Source: Bacillota bacterium
Lineage (GTDB): Bacteria; Bacillota; Clostridia; Lachnospirales; Lachnospiraceae
Length of the DNA: 64,000 bases
Reading direction: 5' to 3'
Assembly: GCA_023386315.1 (NCBI GenBank)
Contig: JAEWJZ010000030.1
Location: forward strand, 124,001 to 188,000
Positions 1 through 8,495 of the stretch are shown piece by piece. How positions within the stretch are numbered: position 1 is the stretch's first letter; every line of letters starts with the position of its first letter. A program made the position numbers and the translations under genes. The notes beneath the pieces were generated by a model. It was not told where the DNA came from. It made no database searches and saw only the letters and a list, made by a program, of their open reading frames with translations.

Positions 1-1
1 A

Positions 2-115
2 AGAGAGAATGCAAAGTGCCTTATTGATAATTATGATGATCCTTCCTCTGAAAGGCGGGGCAGACTGCTTCCTTATGAGGCGGCAGCCTATTATCTGGGG
101 AAGGAAAAAAACTGA
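2..115 (+). CDS. C-terminal tail of an upstream gene, possibly a LacI-type regulator (5' end outside window)
   Basis: An open frame enters from the left edge and stops at a TGA at 113-115, giving 37 residues. The tail contains a PSSERRGRLLPYE stretch. That resembles the extreme C-terminus of LacI/GalR-family regulators, where a Pro-containing segment is followed by a hydrophobic strand. The stop abuts the alpha-glucosidase start, so the two genes are probably co-transcribed. A regulator directly ahead of a glycosidase fits a local sugar operon. Too little is visible to exclude another family; that it is coding is likelier than the family assignment. Confidence 0.5.
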   Translation, partial: RENAKCLIDNYDDPSSERRGRLLPYEAAAYYLGKEKN

Positions 116-130
116 ATGGAGAAATATGAA

Positions 131-1798
131 ATGAATAAACAATGGTGGCATGATAAGGTGGCCTATCAGATCTATCCGAAAAGTTTTTGCGATACCAATG
201 GTGACGGAATCGGGGACTTGAGAGGCGTGATTTCAAAGCTGGATTATTTAAAGGAGCTTGGAATTGATATCATATGGCTTTCTCCTATCTATCAGTCTCC
301 CTTTGCAGATCAGGGATATGACATTTCTGATTATTATAAAATCGATCCCAGATTCGGCACAATGGAGGATTTAACAGAACTGATTGCCGAGGCGAAGAAA
401 AGGAATCTTTCTATATTACTTGATCTGGTGGTGAACCATTGTTCCGATGAACATGAATGGTTTCAGAAGGCTCTTAAGGATCCGGAAGGGGAGTATGGTA
501 AGTATTTTTATATCAGGGAAGGAAGAGATGGGAAAGAACCTACCAATATCCGGTCATATTTTGGAGGAAGTGCATGGGAACGGATCGGAGATACCAACCT
601 GTATTACCTTCATCTTTTTCATAAAAAGCAGCCGGATCTAAACTGGGAAAATCCGGTTGTACGGGGAGCAATCTACGATATGATCAACTGGTGGCTTAAG
701 AAAGGTATTGCGGGATTTCGGATCGATGCCATCATGAATATTAAAAAGGCACTTCCTTTTCATGATTATGCGCCGGACCGGGAAGATGGACTGGCAGACT
801 GCAGGCTGATGTTAAAAGAGAATGAAGGAGTCATGGATTTTCTGAAGGAGATGCGGGAGGCGACCTTTAAAAAATACAACGCGTTTACCGTTGGAGAGGT
901 ATTTAATGAAAAAAAGGAAGAGCTGAATGATTTCATAGGGGAAGACGGATGTTTTTCTTCCATCTTTGATTTCAGCCAGACTGTGTTCGGCGCCAGTGAA
1001 AAAGGCTGGTATGACAATCAGCCGGTTACACCAGATGATTACAGAAAATGCTGCTTTGACAGTCAGAAGAGGGCGGAAGGAATCGGTTTTCTTTCTAATA
1101 TTATTGAAAATCACGATGAGCCCAGGGGTGTGAGCAGATATATTCCGGAGGGAGAATGTTCCGATGCAGCAAAGAAGATGCTTGCGACCCTTTATTTTCT
1201 TTTAAAAGGAATTCCCTTTCTCTATCAGGGACAGGAAATAGGCATGGAAAACGTTCCCTTTGACAGCATCGACCAGTTTGATGATATTTCCACTTTGGAT
1301 GAATACCGGGTGGCACTGAGGGCGGGACTGTCAAAAGAACAGGCTTTTGAAGCTGTAAGACGTTACAGCCGGGATAATGCCAGGGTCCCCTTCCAGTGGG
1401 ATGACAGTGAAAACGCCGGGTTTACAAAAGGAACTCCGTGGCTTATGGTCAATCCGGATTATCAAACCATTCATTTACAGCGTCAGTCTGCAGATCCTGA
1501 CTCCGTTTTTTGCTATTATAAAAAACTGATTGCACTAAGAAAGGCTGAGGGATACAGGGATACCTTTGTATACGGTCAGTTTACACCAGCTTATACAGAA
1601 AAAGAAAGAGTAATGGCTTATTTTAGAACGGGAAATAATCAAAGAATTCTTGTTATAGGAAACTTTAAAATGGCTGAGCAGGAAATTGAGCTGGAAAAAC
1701 CATATAAAAACATTCTGCTTCACAATTACCATACAGCCGGGGGGGATGGAACGAAGCTTTTATTAAAGGGATATGAGGTTCTTGTTCTGGAGTTTTAA
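131..1798 (+). CDS. GH13 alpha-glucosidase (oligo-1,6-glucosidase type)
   Basis: A cytoplasmic exo-acting alpha-glucosidase that would release glucose from short alpha-glucosides. It opens with the family-typical WWHDKVAYQIYPKSF and carries a calcium-loop motif DTNGDGIGDL. The catalytic set is visible: nucleophile Asp in GFRIDAI, acid/base Glu in TVGEVF, transition-state Asp in NHDEPR. QPDLNW matches the oligo-1,6-glucosidase/alpha-glucosidase subgroup. No signal peptide is present. At about 555 residues it is full length. I prefer the ATG at 131, which has GGAGAA at 118-123. An in-frame ATG at 116 directly after the upstream stop is the alternative and adds five residues. The exact alpha-linkage preference cannot be told. 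Confidence 0.93.
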   Translation: MNKQWWHDKVAYQIYPKSFCDTNGDGIGDLRGVISKLDYLKELGIDIIWLSPIYQSPFADQGYDISDYYKIDPRFGTMEDLTELIAEAKKRNLSILLDLVVNHCSDEHEWFQKALKDPEGEYGKYFYIREGRDGKEPTNIRSYFGGSAWERIGDTNLYYLHLFHKKQPDLNWENPVVRGAIYDMINWWLKKGIAGFRIDAIMNIKKALPFHDYAPDREDGLADCRLMLKENEGVMDFLKEMREATFKKYNAFTVGEVFNEKKEELNDFIGEDGCFSSIFDFSQTVFGASEKGWYDNQPVTPDDYRKCCFDSQKRAEGIGFLSNIIENHDEPRGVSRYIPEGECSDAAKKMLATLYFLLKGIPFLYQGQEIGMENVPFDSIDQFDDISTLDEYRVALRAGLSKEQAFEAVRRYSRDNARVPFQWDDSENAGFTKGTPWLMVNPDYQTIHLQRQSADPDSVFCYYKKLIALRKAEGYRDTFVYGQFTPAYTEKERVMAYFRTGNNQRILVIGNFKMAEQEIELEKPYKNILLHNYHTAGGDGTKLLLKGYEVLVLEF

Positions 1799-1916
1799 AT
1801 GGAACGATTGTCCATGGGATCGTTGACATTGGATCTATGGAGGAATATAATGAAGTCAGGGGTATATACGTTGGTATATGCCCTTTCGTTTATTAAGACA
1901 TAGGAGGAAAATAGTT

Positions 1917-2450
1917 ATGGGTGATAAAAAATCAGATAGTCTTCATTGCCCCTGCTGCAAACGGCATTGTCCGCTCGCTGATCTTCACTGCAGCAAAGGA
2001 AAGGTCTATGCCAAATCAATAAAAAGCAAAGAAGCTGCAATCCGGCAGCAAACGGAAACATATGAACCGTCTTACAGCAGAATTCTTCTTTCTTATAAAA
2101 TTGGTTTTGACCGCCTGTTTGGCCGGAAGGAGCAAGGGCCTGGCGGAAAACAAATCAGAGGACTTGTAATGGGAGCATTGTTTCTTGCGGATCATAAGAC
2201 GGTGATGGAACTGGAAGCAGATACAGGTATTCATGGTGATAAACTGATGGAATGTCTGAAAAAGCTTGATAAAAAAGAATACATTACAAGAAAGAAGGAT
2301 CCGGAGGGGGTACACTGGTATTCCCTGTCGGAGAAAGGATTAAAGGCGGCAGAAGAATCCATAAAAGAAGGAGACAGACAAGTGCTGTCCCGCTTAAATG
2401 AAGAGGAGAGGGAGCAGCTTGAACGGCTGCTGAAGAAATTATTACCATAG
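1917..2450 (+). CDS. MarR-like winged-helix regulator with N-terminal cysteine cluster
   Basis: A probable transcription regulator of 177 residues. The first 30 residues hold five cysteines (HCPCCKRHC then LHC), suggesting a metal- or redox-binding knob. Residues about 70-150 look like a winged helix: a recognition-helix region around TGIHGDKLMECLKKL, a wing, then SLSEKGLKAAEE as in MarR/PadR-type proteins. The charged C-terminus should be helical and may dimerise. The ATG at 1917 is chosen because AGGAGG at 1902-1907 precedes it by nine bases; an upstream in-frame ATG at 1878 has no such site. It stands alone, and its targets and ligand are unknown. Confidence 0.7.
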   Translation: MGDKKSDSLHCPCCKRHCPLADLHCSKGKVYAKSIKSKEAAIRQQTETYEPSYSRILLSYKIGFDRLFGRKEQGPGGKQIRGLVMGALFLADHKTVMELEADTGIHGDKLMECLKKLDKKEYITRKKDPEGVHWYSLSEKGLKAAEESIKEGDRQVLSRLNEEEREQLERLLKKLLP

Positions 2451-2528
2451 GGGATAATTTGTTTTTATGAGAAAAAGCGAATGAATTGGTATCTGCCAGA
2501 ATTGTAGAATTTTGTCAGTATATTAACG

Positions 2529-2556
2529 TTGCTTTTTTATCATTATGTGATACAAT
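2529..2556 (+). promoter_or_regulatory. sigma-A type promoter with extended -10
   Basis: TTGCTT at 2529-2534, a 16-base spacer and TACAAT at 2551-2556, with TG one base upstream of the -10 (2548-2549). It lies about 60 bases before the TTG start at 2617 and would transcribe that gene and secDF. Confidence 0.55.
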
Positions 2557-2616
2557 GCAACAAGAATAATGAAGTTTGCGGGAATGGGAAAAACAACCGC
2601 AGCAGGAGGAATTACA

Positions 2617-3060
2617 TTGGAAATCGGGAGGAAACGGTCCGGGATAATCCGCTTGGTACTGGCATGCCTGTTCTGCGTGGCAGTACTGGTTACACAACTG
2701 AATACAGTTGAAGTGGTAAAGGGAATCGGTCATCCTGGCTTTTTTTCTGCAGGCTCTATTTCCAGTGATAACCTGTACCATAAAAAATATGATGGTATGA
2801 TTGAACCAAAGGATGTGCTGGAAGAGGAAACTGTGGGTGATGTATTACTTAACATCGCCAGACGTTCATCCTTTAAAAGCTTAGCCCTTAATTATATATG
2901 TTTAAAGACATTTTTCTTAATAATTCCTTTTGCTTTATGGCCGCTTCGCGCCGTCCTTTTGCAGGAGGGATATATAAGCCGAATGTTTGTGATACGCTAC
3001 ATTCATAATTCGGACGGAGAGAAAGGTGCAGCAGGCAGGTTATGGCAGATTGAAAATTGA
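2617..3060 (+). CDS. Unrecognised membrane protein upstream of secDF
   Basis: I do not recognise this protein of about 147 residues. It has an N-terminal membrane segment (IIRLVLACLFCVAVLV). The extracytoplasmic stretch contains a run of acidic residues (DVLEEETVGDVL). A second hydrophobic segment (LNYICLKTFFLIIPFALWPL) is followed by a short soluble tail. A TTG start at 2617 is preferred because AGGAGG at 2604-2609 sits seven bases upstream; an in-frame ATG at 2569 has no comparable site. It is 20 bases ahead of secDF and shares its promoter. A role linked to secretion is only a guess from position. Confidence 0.6.
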   Translation: MEIGRKRSGIIRLVLACLFCVAVLVTQLNTVEVVKGIGHPGFFSAGSISSDNLYHKKYDGMIEPKDVLEEETVGDVLLNIARRSSFKSLALNYICLKTFFLIIPFALWPLRAVLLQEGYISRMFVIRYIHNSDGEKGAAGRLWQIEN

Positions 3061-3080
3061 ATAGAAAATGAGGGAAACTT

Positions 3081-5243
3081 ATGAAGCCAGGAAAGAAAAT
3101 GCTTGCTGCGATATTTCTGATCATTGCAGCGTTTGTTTATGTTGCTCTATTTGGAGCGGGAGAAAGTATTAAGGGAATCTTTGATATGCGGTTTGGAATT
3201 GATATCCGGGGAGGCGTAGAAGCTATTTTTGAACCTCAGAACTTAGACCGCAAGCCAACTGCGCAGGAGCTTGAGTCGGCAAGAGAAGTAATCGAGAGCC
3301 GTATGGACAGCCAGAACATTGCGGACCGTGAAGTGACTGTGGACAAGGATGCAGGTTATATCATTGTACAGTTTCCGTGGAAATCAGGAGAAACAGATTT
3401 TAACCCGGAAGACGCCATATCAGAATTAGGTGAGATGGCTGAGCTGACATTTAAAGACCCGGATGGAGCCGTTTTAATTCAGGGCAAGGATGTAGAGAAA
3501 GCCAGTCCCCAGACAAATACATCCAATGGAATCAAGACATATGTAGTAGCCCTCAGTTTTAACAGCAATGGGTCAAAGCTGTTTGAAGATGCTACAGGAA
3601 AACTGATCGGAAAAAGAATCGGAATTTATATGGATAATAATCTGATATCCAATCCTACGGTACAGAATCAGATATCGGGAGGCCAGGCGGTAATCACCGG
3701 TATGAAGACCTATGAGGAAGCAAAGGCTCTGGCCGAGAAAATTAATGCCGGTGCACTTCCCTTCTCTTTAAAAACAACTAACTTTTCTACCATCAGCCCA
3801 TCACTTGGAAACAATGCTCTGACAATTATGGTATATGCCGGACTGGCTGCATTTTTCGTAATCTGTCTGTTTATGATTGTGTTTTACAAAATGCCTGGAG
3901 TGGTTGCATGTATTACGCTGCTTCTGCAGATGGTGATTCAGATGCTCGCAGTCTCAGTACCCCAGTACACCCTGACTCTTCCGGGAATTGCAGGAATTAT
4001 ACTGACTCTTGGTATGGCAGTGGATACGAATATTATCATTTCAGAACGTATATCAGATGAACTGAAGAAGGGTTCCTCTGTAAAGGGAGCTGTTATTTCC
4101 GGTTATAAAAACGCTTTTTCATCTGTACTGGATGGTAATGTGACGACTGCAATCGTAGCAGTGATTTTAATGATCTTTGGATCAGGAACGATGTTGAGCT
4201 TTGGTTATACCCTGCTGGTCGGCATGATCGTAAATCTTCTGATTGGAGTTTCTGTATCCAAGCAGCTGATTCTGTCAATGATTCAGTCTGATTTCTGGAG
4301 AAATGAGAAGTGGTTTAGAATCAGAAAGGATAAAAAGGTAATTCCTTTCTACCAGAAAAAATATATATTTGCAATTATTTCAGGATTTGTTATACTGTCC
4401 GGTATTGCCGGATGCGTTTTCTATGGTGTGAAGCTGGATACCCAGTTTAAAGGCGGAGCGGTTCTGTCTTATTCCGTTTCTGAGCAGGCGGATACCGGTA
4501 AAATTCAGGAGGCAATCGAAAAAGAGACGAAGCGTCCGGTAACGGTTCAGATAAAGGAAGATAATATGACCGGGCTAAAGCGGCTGTCTGTTACACTTGC
4601 GGGGAATGCAGGTATCTCACCGGAGGAACAGAAGATAATAACTGATACAATCAACAGTACCATAGGAAAAAATGATGCCAGTCTTTCAGAGACTTTTGTG
4701 GTAGAACCTTATATTGGAGCAAAAGCACTTAGGAATGCGGCAACAGCTATTGTTCTGTCACTGGTCTTTATTGTTGTATATGTGTGGATTCGTTTTTCCG
4801 TTATATCCGGTCTTTCTGCTGGAATAACGGCGATGATTGCTTTGGTTCATGATGTGATTGTGGTATTATTTGCATTTGTATTGTTCCAGATTCCATTAAA
4901 TGATGCGTTTGTTGCTGTTGTGTTAACGATTATCGGTTACTCAATTAATGATACCATTGTGATATATGATAGAATCCGGGAGAACAGGAAGCATGATTTA
5001 AAAATGCCGGTAGATACACTGGTTAACGTAAGCACCACCCAGACACTGGGAAGATCCATCAATACATCCTTTACAACGGGAATCTGTGTTTTAATTCTTA
5101 TGGTGGCTTCCGTGTATTTCCATATTGAATCCATCATGGAATTCTCACTTCCCATGTTCTTTGGTATCCTGACTGGATGCTATTCATCAATCTGTGTGGC
5201 AGGAACTCTTTGGGCTATGTGGGAGAAGAGGAAAGAAAAATAG
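3081..5243 (+). CDS. secDF: Protein translocase accessory SecD-SecF fusion
   Basis: A membrane protein that uses the proton gradient to help the SecYEG/SecA channel finish export of unfolded proteins. The 720 residues comprise a SecD half (to about residue 405) fused to a SecF half. SecD features are the first helix, FGIDIRGGVEAIF, a large extracytoplasmic domain and the conserved helix motif GMAVDTNIIISERI. SecF features are LDTQFKGGAVL and GYSINDTIVIYDRIREN. Each half has about six membrane helices, as in Bacillus SecDF. Length and motifs are normal. It follows the small membrane protein by 20 bases and is followed by a weak hairpin with a T-run. Confidence 0.95.
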   Translation: MKPGKKMLAAIFLIIAAFVYVALFGAGESIKGIFDMRFGIDIRGGVEAIFEPQNLDRKPTAQELESAREVIESRMDSQNIADREVTVDKDAGYIIVQFPWKSGETDFNPEDAISELGEMAELTFKDPDGAVLIQGKDVEKASPQTNTSNGIKTYVVALSFNSNGSKLFEDATGKLIGKRIGIYMDNNLISNPTVQNQISGGQAVITGMKTYEEAKALAEKINAGALPFSLKTTNFSTISPSLGNNALTIMVYAGLAAFFVICLFMIVFYKMPGVVACITLLLQMVIQMLAVSVPQYTLTLPGIAGIILTLGMAVDTNIIISERISDELKKGSSVKGAVISGYKNAFSSVLDGNVTTAIVAVILMIFGSGTMLSFGYTLLVGMIVNLLIGVSVSKQLILSMIQSDFWRNEKWFRIRKDKKVIPFYQKKYIFAIISGFVILSGIAGCVFYGVKLDTQFKGGAVLSYSVSEQADTGKIQEAIEKETKRPVTVQIKEDNMTGLKRLSVTLAGNAGISPEEQKIITDTINSTIGKNDASLSETFVVEPYIGAKALRNAATAIVLSLVFIVVYVWIRFSVISGLSAGITAMIALVHDVIVVLFAFVLFQIPLNDAFVAVVLTIIGYSINDTIVIYDRIRENRKHDLKMPVDTLVNVSTTQTLGRSINTSFTTGICVLILMVASVYFHIESIMEFSLPMFFGILTGCYSSICVAGTLWAMWEKRKEK

Positions 5244-5267
5244 TAAAATATCAGGCGGAGGCCGGGG

Positions 5268-5301
5268 AGTCAGTTTGTCTGACTGCCTGACTTTCGCTTT
5301 T
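5268..5301 (+). terminator. Weak candidate terminator after secDF
   Basis: AGTCAG (5268-5273) pairs with CTGACT (5279-5284) around a five-base loop, and a run of T follows from about 5298. The gap between stem and T-run makes this a weak call. Confidence 0.35.
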
Positions 5302-5451
5302 TTTTGTATATCATATTGAAAAATATTATTAAAAATGTTAGAATATAGCAATAAACAAGTTGAGATATTGGATAGTAACTAAATTATTATTAAATATTGG
5401 ACAACCTTGTTTGTTAAAATGATTTTTATATGATAAAGGAGGATTAAGATT

Positions 5452-5964
5452 ATGCTTAACAAAGAGATTGTTGCTAAGATAAACAAACAGATTAATTTCG
5501 AACTTTACTCCGCATATGTATATCTGGATATATCAAACTATTATGCTGACCAGAATTTAAACGGGTTTGCAAACTGGTTTAAAATACAGACTCAGGAGGA
5601 GCGGGACCATGCCATGCTTTTCATGGATTATCTCCTTCAGAATGGGGAAAAGATCGTTCTTTCGGATGTTAAGGCCCCTTCCTTTGATTTCACCGATTTC
5701 CGTCAGCCAGCCATGGAAGCGTTTGAACATGAGATCAAAGTGACGGCAGCCATTCACGATATTTACGGAGCAGCTTATGAATTAAAGGATTTCCGTACCA
5801 TGCAGTTTCTTGACTGGTTCGTGAAGGAACAGAGTGAAGAGGAAAAGAATACGGATGAGATCATTAAGAGATACGATTTGTTCGGCAGCGATGCAAAGGG
5901 ACTTTATCTCCTTGATACGGAGCTGGCGGCCAGAGTGTATACTCCGCCGACACTGGTAATCTGA
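5452..5964 (+). CDS. ftnA: Non-heme ferritin
   Basis: An iron-storage protein of 170 residues that assembles as a 24-subunit cage and oxidises Fe(II) at a ferroxidase centre. Residue numbering fits bacterial ferritin: Glu17 in INFELYSAY, Glu50 and His53 in EERDHAMLF, and a second Glu-rich helix at VKEQSEEEKN. No heme-binding Met of bacterioferritin type stands out. AAAGGAGG lies just before the ATG at 5452. It is monocistronic, in an AT-rich intergenic stretch on its upstream side. I could not identify a convincing Fur or PerR box there. Confidence 0.95.
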   Translation: MLNKEIVAKINKQINFELYSAYVYLDISNYYADQNLNGFANWFKIQTQEERDHAMLFMDYLLQNGEKIVLSDVKAPSFDFTDFRQPAMEAFEHEIKVTAAIHDIYGAAYELKDFRTMQFLDWFVKEQSEEEKNTDEIIKRYDLFGSDAKGLYLLDTELAARVYTPPTLVI

Positions 5965-6082
5965 TTTTACAGGGTAAGGTGATAAGATTGAAATAAAGAG
6001 CAGTCTCTGCCGGAATGTACGTAATTATATTCCGGCAGGGAATGCTTTTTTTGATACAGGTGCTAAAGGAGAGAAGGAGATT

Positions 6083-7009
6083 GTGGCAAAACAAAGGGAA
6101 AAGGTGGAGTTTCGTTATTATGAAATCGGGGAGGATGAGCCGGTTCTGGCACTTTTGGGGGAAGACTGGATCCGGGAATATGGAAAAGAGATTAAGTGCC
6201 TTCACTTTCATAACCTGATGGAAATCGGTTACTGCCATTGGGGCACAGGGGAAGTAATTCTTGGACAGGAGCATATCTGTTTTTCACCTGGAACAATTAT
6301 GCTTGTACCCCCAAGACTTCCCCACACTACCAATAGTGAAAAAGGTACCAAAAGCTACTGGGAGTGGATGTATCTTGATTTAGAAAAGATTGTTTCAGAG
6401 ATGGACCGTTATGATCCCATGTTTCAAAAAAAACTGTTAAAAAGGATTCAAAGGGTAGGATATCTTCTGCCGGGAGAGGAAAATCCCGGACTTACCAGAC
6501 TCATCCTGGGGGTTATGGAGGAAGCACGGCGGAAGAAACCTTACTACAAAGACTGCATCAGCGGCCTGCTTCGTGCGTGTCTGGCAGAGTTTTTAAGGCT
6601 GTCTGATGACGAAGAACGGATCATGAGAAAAAGGACACACAGAGCAGTCATATCAGGTGCTCTGGATTATGTGGCGGATCACTATATGCGTGAGATCAAG
6701 ATCAGTCAGCTGGCAGAAGCTTCCAGTATGAGTGAGAGCCATTTTCGCCGTGTTTTTGAAGAGAGCATGGATATGAAGCCGGTTGATTACATCAATTTAA
6801 TCCGGATTCAGTATGCCTGCGAGCTGTTGAAAAAAACGGAGAAATCCATGGAGGAGGTAGCTGTAGCCGTGGGATTTTTCTCAATTTCCTCCTTTAACAG
6901 GAATTTTAAAAAAGTCCTGAATATTTCTCCTTATCAATGGAAAAGATCCGCAGAAAATTACGAAAGCAAGCTGCTTTACTGCAGGATCAGTGCGCAAAAA
7001 GGTTGGTAA
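6083..7009 (+). CDS. AraC-family regulator with cupin sensor domain
   Basis: A DNA-binding regulator of 308 residues. The N-terminal half is a cupin-like sugar-sensing domain (HFHNLMEIGYCHWGTGEV, then PPRLPHT). The C-terminal 100 residues carry two helix-turn-helix motifs: ISQLAEASSMSESHFRRVF, and MEEVAVAVGFF with SFNRNFKK. The start is a GTG at 6083 with AAGGAG 3 bases upstream and another AAAGGAG 11 bases upstream. It sits directly before a sugar ABC importer and a GH42 enzyme on the same strand, so it most likely activates that operon in response to a galactoside. The inducer is not known. Confidence 0.88.
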   Translation: MAKQREKVEFRYYEIGEDEPVLALLGEDWIREYGKEIKCLHFHNLMEIGYCHWGTGEVILGQEHICFSPGTIMLVPPRLPHTTNSEKGTKSYWEWMYLDLEKIVSEMDRYDPMFQKKLLKRIQRVGYLLPGEENPGLTRLILGVMEEARRKKPYYKDCISGLLRACLAEFLRLSDDEERIMRKRTHRAVISGALDYVADHYMREIKISQLAEASSMSESHFRRVFEESMDMKPVDYINLIRIQYACELLKKTEKSMEEVAVAVGFFSISSFNRNFKKVLNISPYQWKRSAENYESKLLYCRISAQKGW

Positions 7010-7023
7010 TACAGTTTGAAATG

Positions 7024-7084
7024 ATTGAATTTGCGCATTTTATAATTGAATATAAAAAGTTTTCAAAAAAAGAATTGGTATAAT
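7024..7084 (+). promoter_or_regulatory. Activator-type promoter of the sugar ABC operon with direct repeats
   Basis: ATTGAAT occurs at 7024-7030 and 7045-7051, 21 bases apart (two helical turns). An extended -10 TGgTATAAT follows at 7076-7084, and no good -35 is visible. Direct repeats next to a missing -35 are what an AraC-type activator usually uses; the link to the gene at 6083 is inference. Confidence 0.45.
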
Positions 7085-7151
7085 GGGATTATATTCAAAA
7101 GAAATTGATCTCATAAGCCAATTTTTTTTATGAAAGAGGAGGAGTTTTGCT

Positions 7152-8471
7152 ATGAAGAAGAAAATCGTATCACTCTTACTTGCAGGAGCCATGGTTGCAT
7201 CCTTAACCGCATGCGGAAATTCAGGAACAGCCGGACAGGCATCTGACGGAGGAAAAGAAGGAGGAGCCAAAGGTGGTAATGAACTGACTGTCTGGTGTTG
7301 GGATCCGGCATTTAATATTTATGCCATGAATGAGGCTGCCAAGGTTTACCAGAAAGACCATCCTGATTTTAAACTGAACGTAGTGGAGACACCCTGGGCC
7401 GATATTCAGACCAAGCTGACGACAGCTGCCACCTCCGGCAAACTGGATACACTTCCTGATATTGTTCTTTTGCAGGACAATGCATTTCAGAAGAATGTAT
7501 TAACCTATCCGGATGCATTTAAGGATTTATCAGGAAGCGGAATTGACTTTACCCAGTTTGCTAAAGCAAAAACAGCATATTCTGTAGTAAACGGAAAAAA
7601 TTACGGAGTACCGTTTGATAACGGAGCCGTAGTTGCCTGCTACCGCACCGATGTATTGGAACAGGCTGGATATAAAGTTGATGATTTCAAGGATATTACC
7701 TGGAGCAAGTACCAGCAGATGGGAGAAGAAATATTAGCAAAGACCGGAAAACCTCTTTTATCCTGCCAGGCAGGAGAATCAGATTTAATCATGATGATGC
7801 TTCAGTCTGCAGGCGGCAGTCTGTTTGATAAAGAAGGAAAACCCAGCATGGTTGGAAATGATAAACTGAAAAAGGTTATGGAAACCTATGCTTCTCTTGT
7901 AAAAAGCGGCGTGCTGATTGAGGTGAATGACTGGGATCAGTATGTGGGAACTCTTACCAACAGTACCGTAGGCGGAACCATTAATGGATGCTGGATCATG
8001 GCGAGCATTCAGACAGCTGAGGATCAGTCCGGAAAGTGGGCAATTACCAACATGCCTAAATTAGAAGGGGTTGATGGAGCTACCAATTATTCCAATAACG
8101 GAGGTTCCAGCTGGGCAGTAACCTCTGCATGCAAGAATCCGGATCTGGCTTATGATTTTATGGCTAAGACATTTGCAGGAAGCACTTCCTTCTATGAGAC
8201 CATTCTTCCTAAGTCCGGTGCGCTTTCCACCTATTTACCGGCTGCACAGAGTAAGGTCTATGGAGAACCACAGGAATTTTTCGGCGGAGCGCCGGTTTAT
8301 TCCACAATTACCGATTTTGCATCAAAGATTCCTTCCAACAATACCGGTGTTTATTATTATGAGGCCCGTGATGCAGTGGCAACTGCAATTACCAACGTGG
8401 TTGGGGGAGCAGATATTGATGCAGAAATTAAGACTGCAGAGGATACGGTTAATTTCGCAATGGGTAAATAG
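7152..8471 (+). CDS. Sugar ABC transporter substrate-binding lipoprotein
   Basis: An extracellular solute receptor anchored to the membrane by a lipid. The first 21 residues form a lipoprotein signal with lipobox LTAC and Cys21, followed by a Gly/Ser-rich linker. The mature part has family 1 solute-binding features (ELTVWCWDPAFN at the start, then WADIQTKLTTAATSG and a late GGSSWAVTSACKNPDLAYDFM). The length of 439 residues is normal. It leads a binding protein-permease-permease-glycosidase operon. The GH42 gene downstream suggests a galactoside or galacto-oligosaccharide ligand, but that is contextual. Confidence 0.92.
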   Translation: MKKKIVSLLLAGAMVASLTACGNSGTAGQASDGGKEGGAKGGNELTVWCWDPAFNIYAMNEAAKVYQKDHPDFKLNVVETPWADIQTKLTTAATSGKLDTLPDIVLLQDNAFQKNVLTYPDAFKDLSGSGIDFTQFAKAKTAYSVVNGKNYGVPFDNGAVVACYRTDVLEQAGYKVDDFKDITWSKYQQMGEEILAKTGKPLLSCQAGESDLIMMMLQSAGGSLFDKEGKPSMVGNDKLKKVMETYASLVKSGVLIEVNDWDQYVGTLTNSTVGGTINGCWIMASIQTAEDQSGKWAITNMPKLEGVDGATNYSNNGGSSWAVTSACKNPDLAYDFMAKTFAGSTSFYETILPKSGALSTYLPAAQSKVYGEPQEFFGGAPVYSTITDFASKIPSNNTGVYYYEARDAVATAITNVVGGADIDAEIKTAEDTVNFAMGK

Positions 8472-8495
8472 TAAGTCAGGGAGGAGGCATTACCA

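Noticed and set aside
5303..5451. PerR or Fur box upstream of ferritin
   Set aside because: The AT-rich stretch has only loose similarity to either consensus, as expected by chance at this composition.
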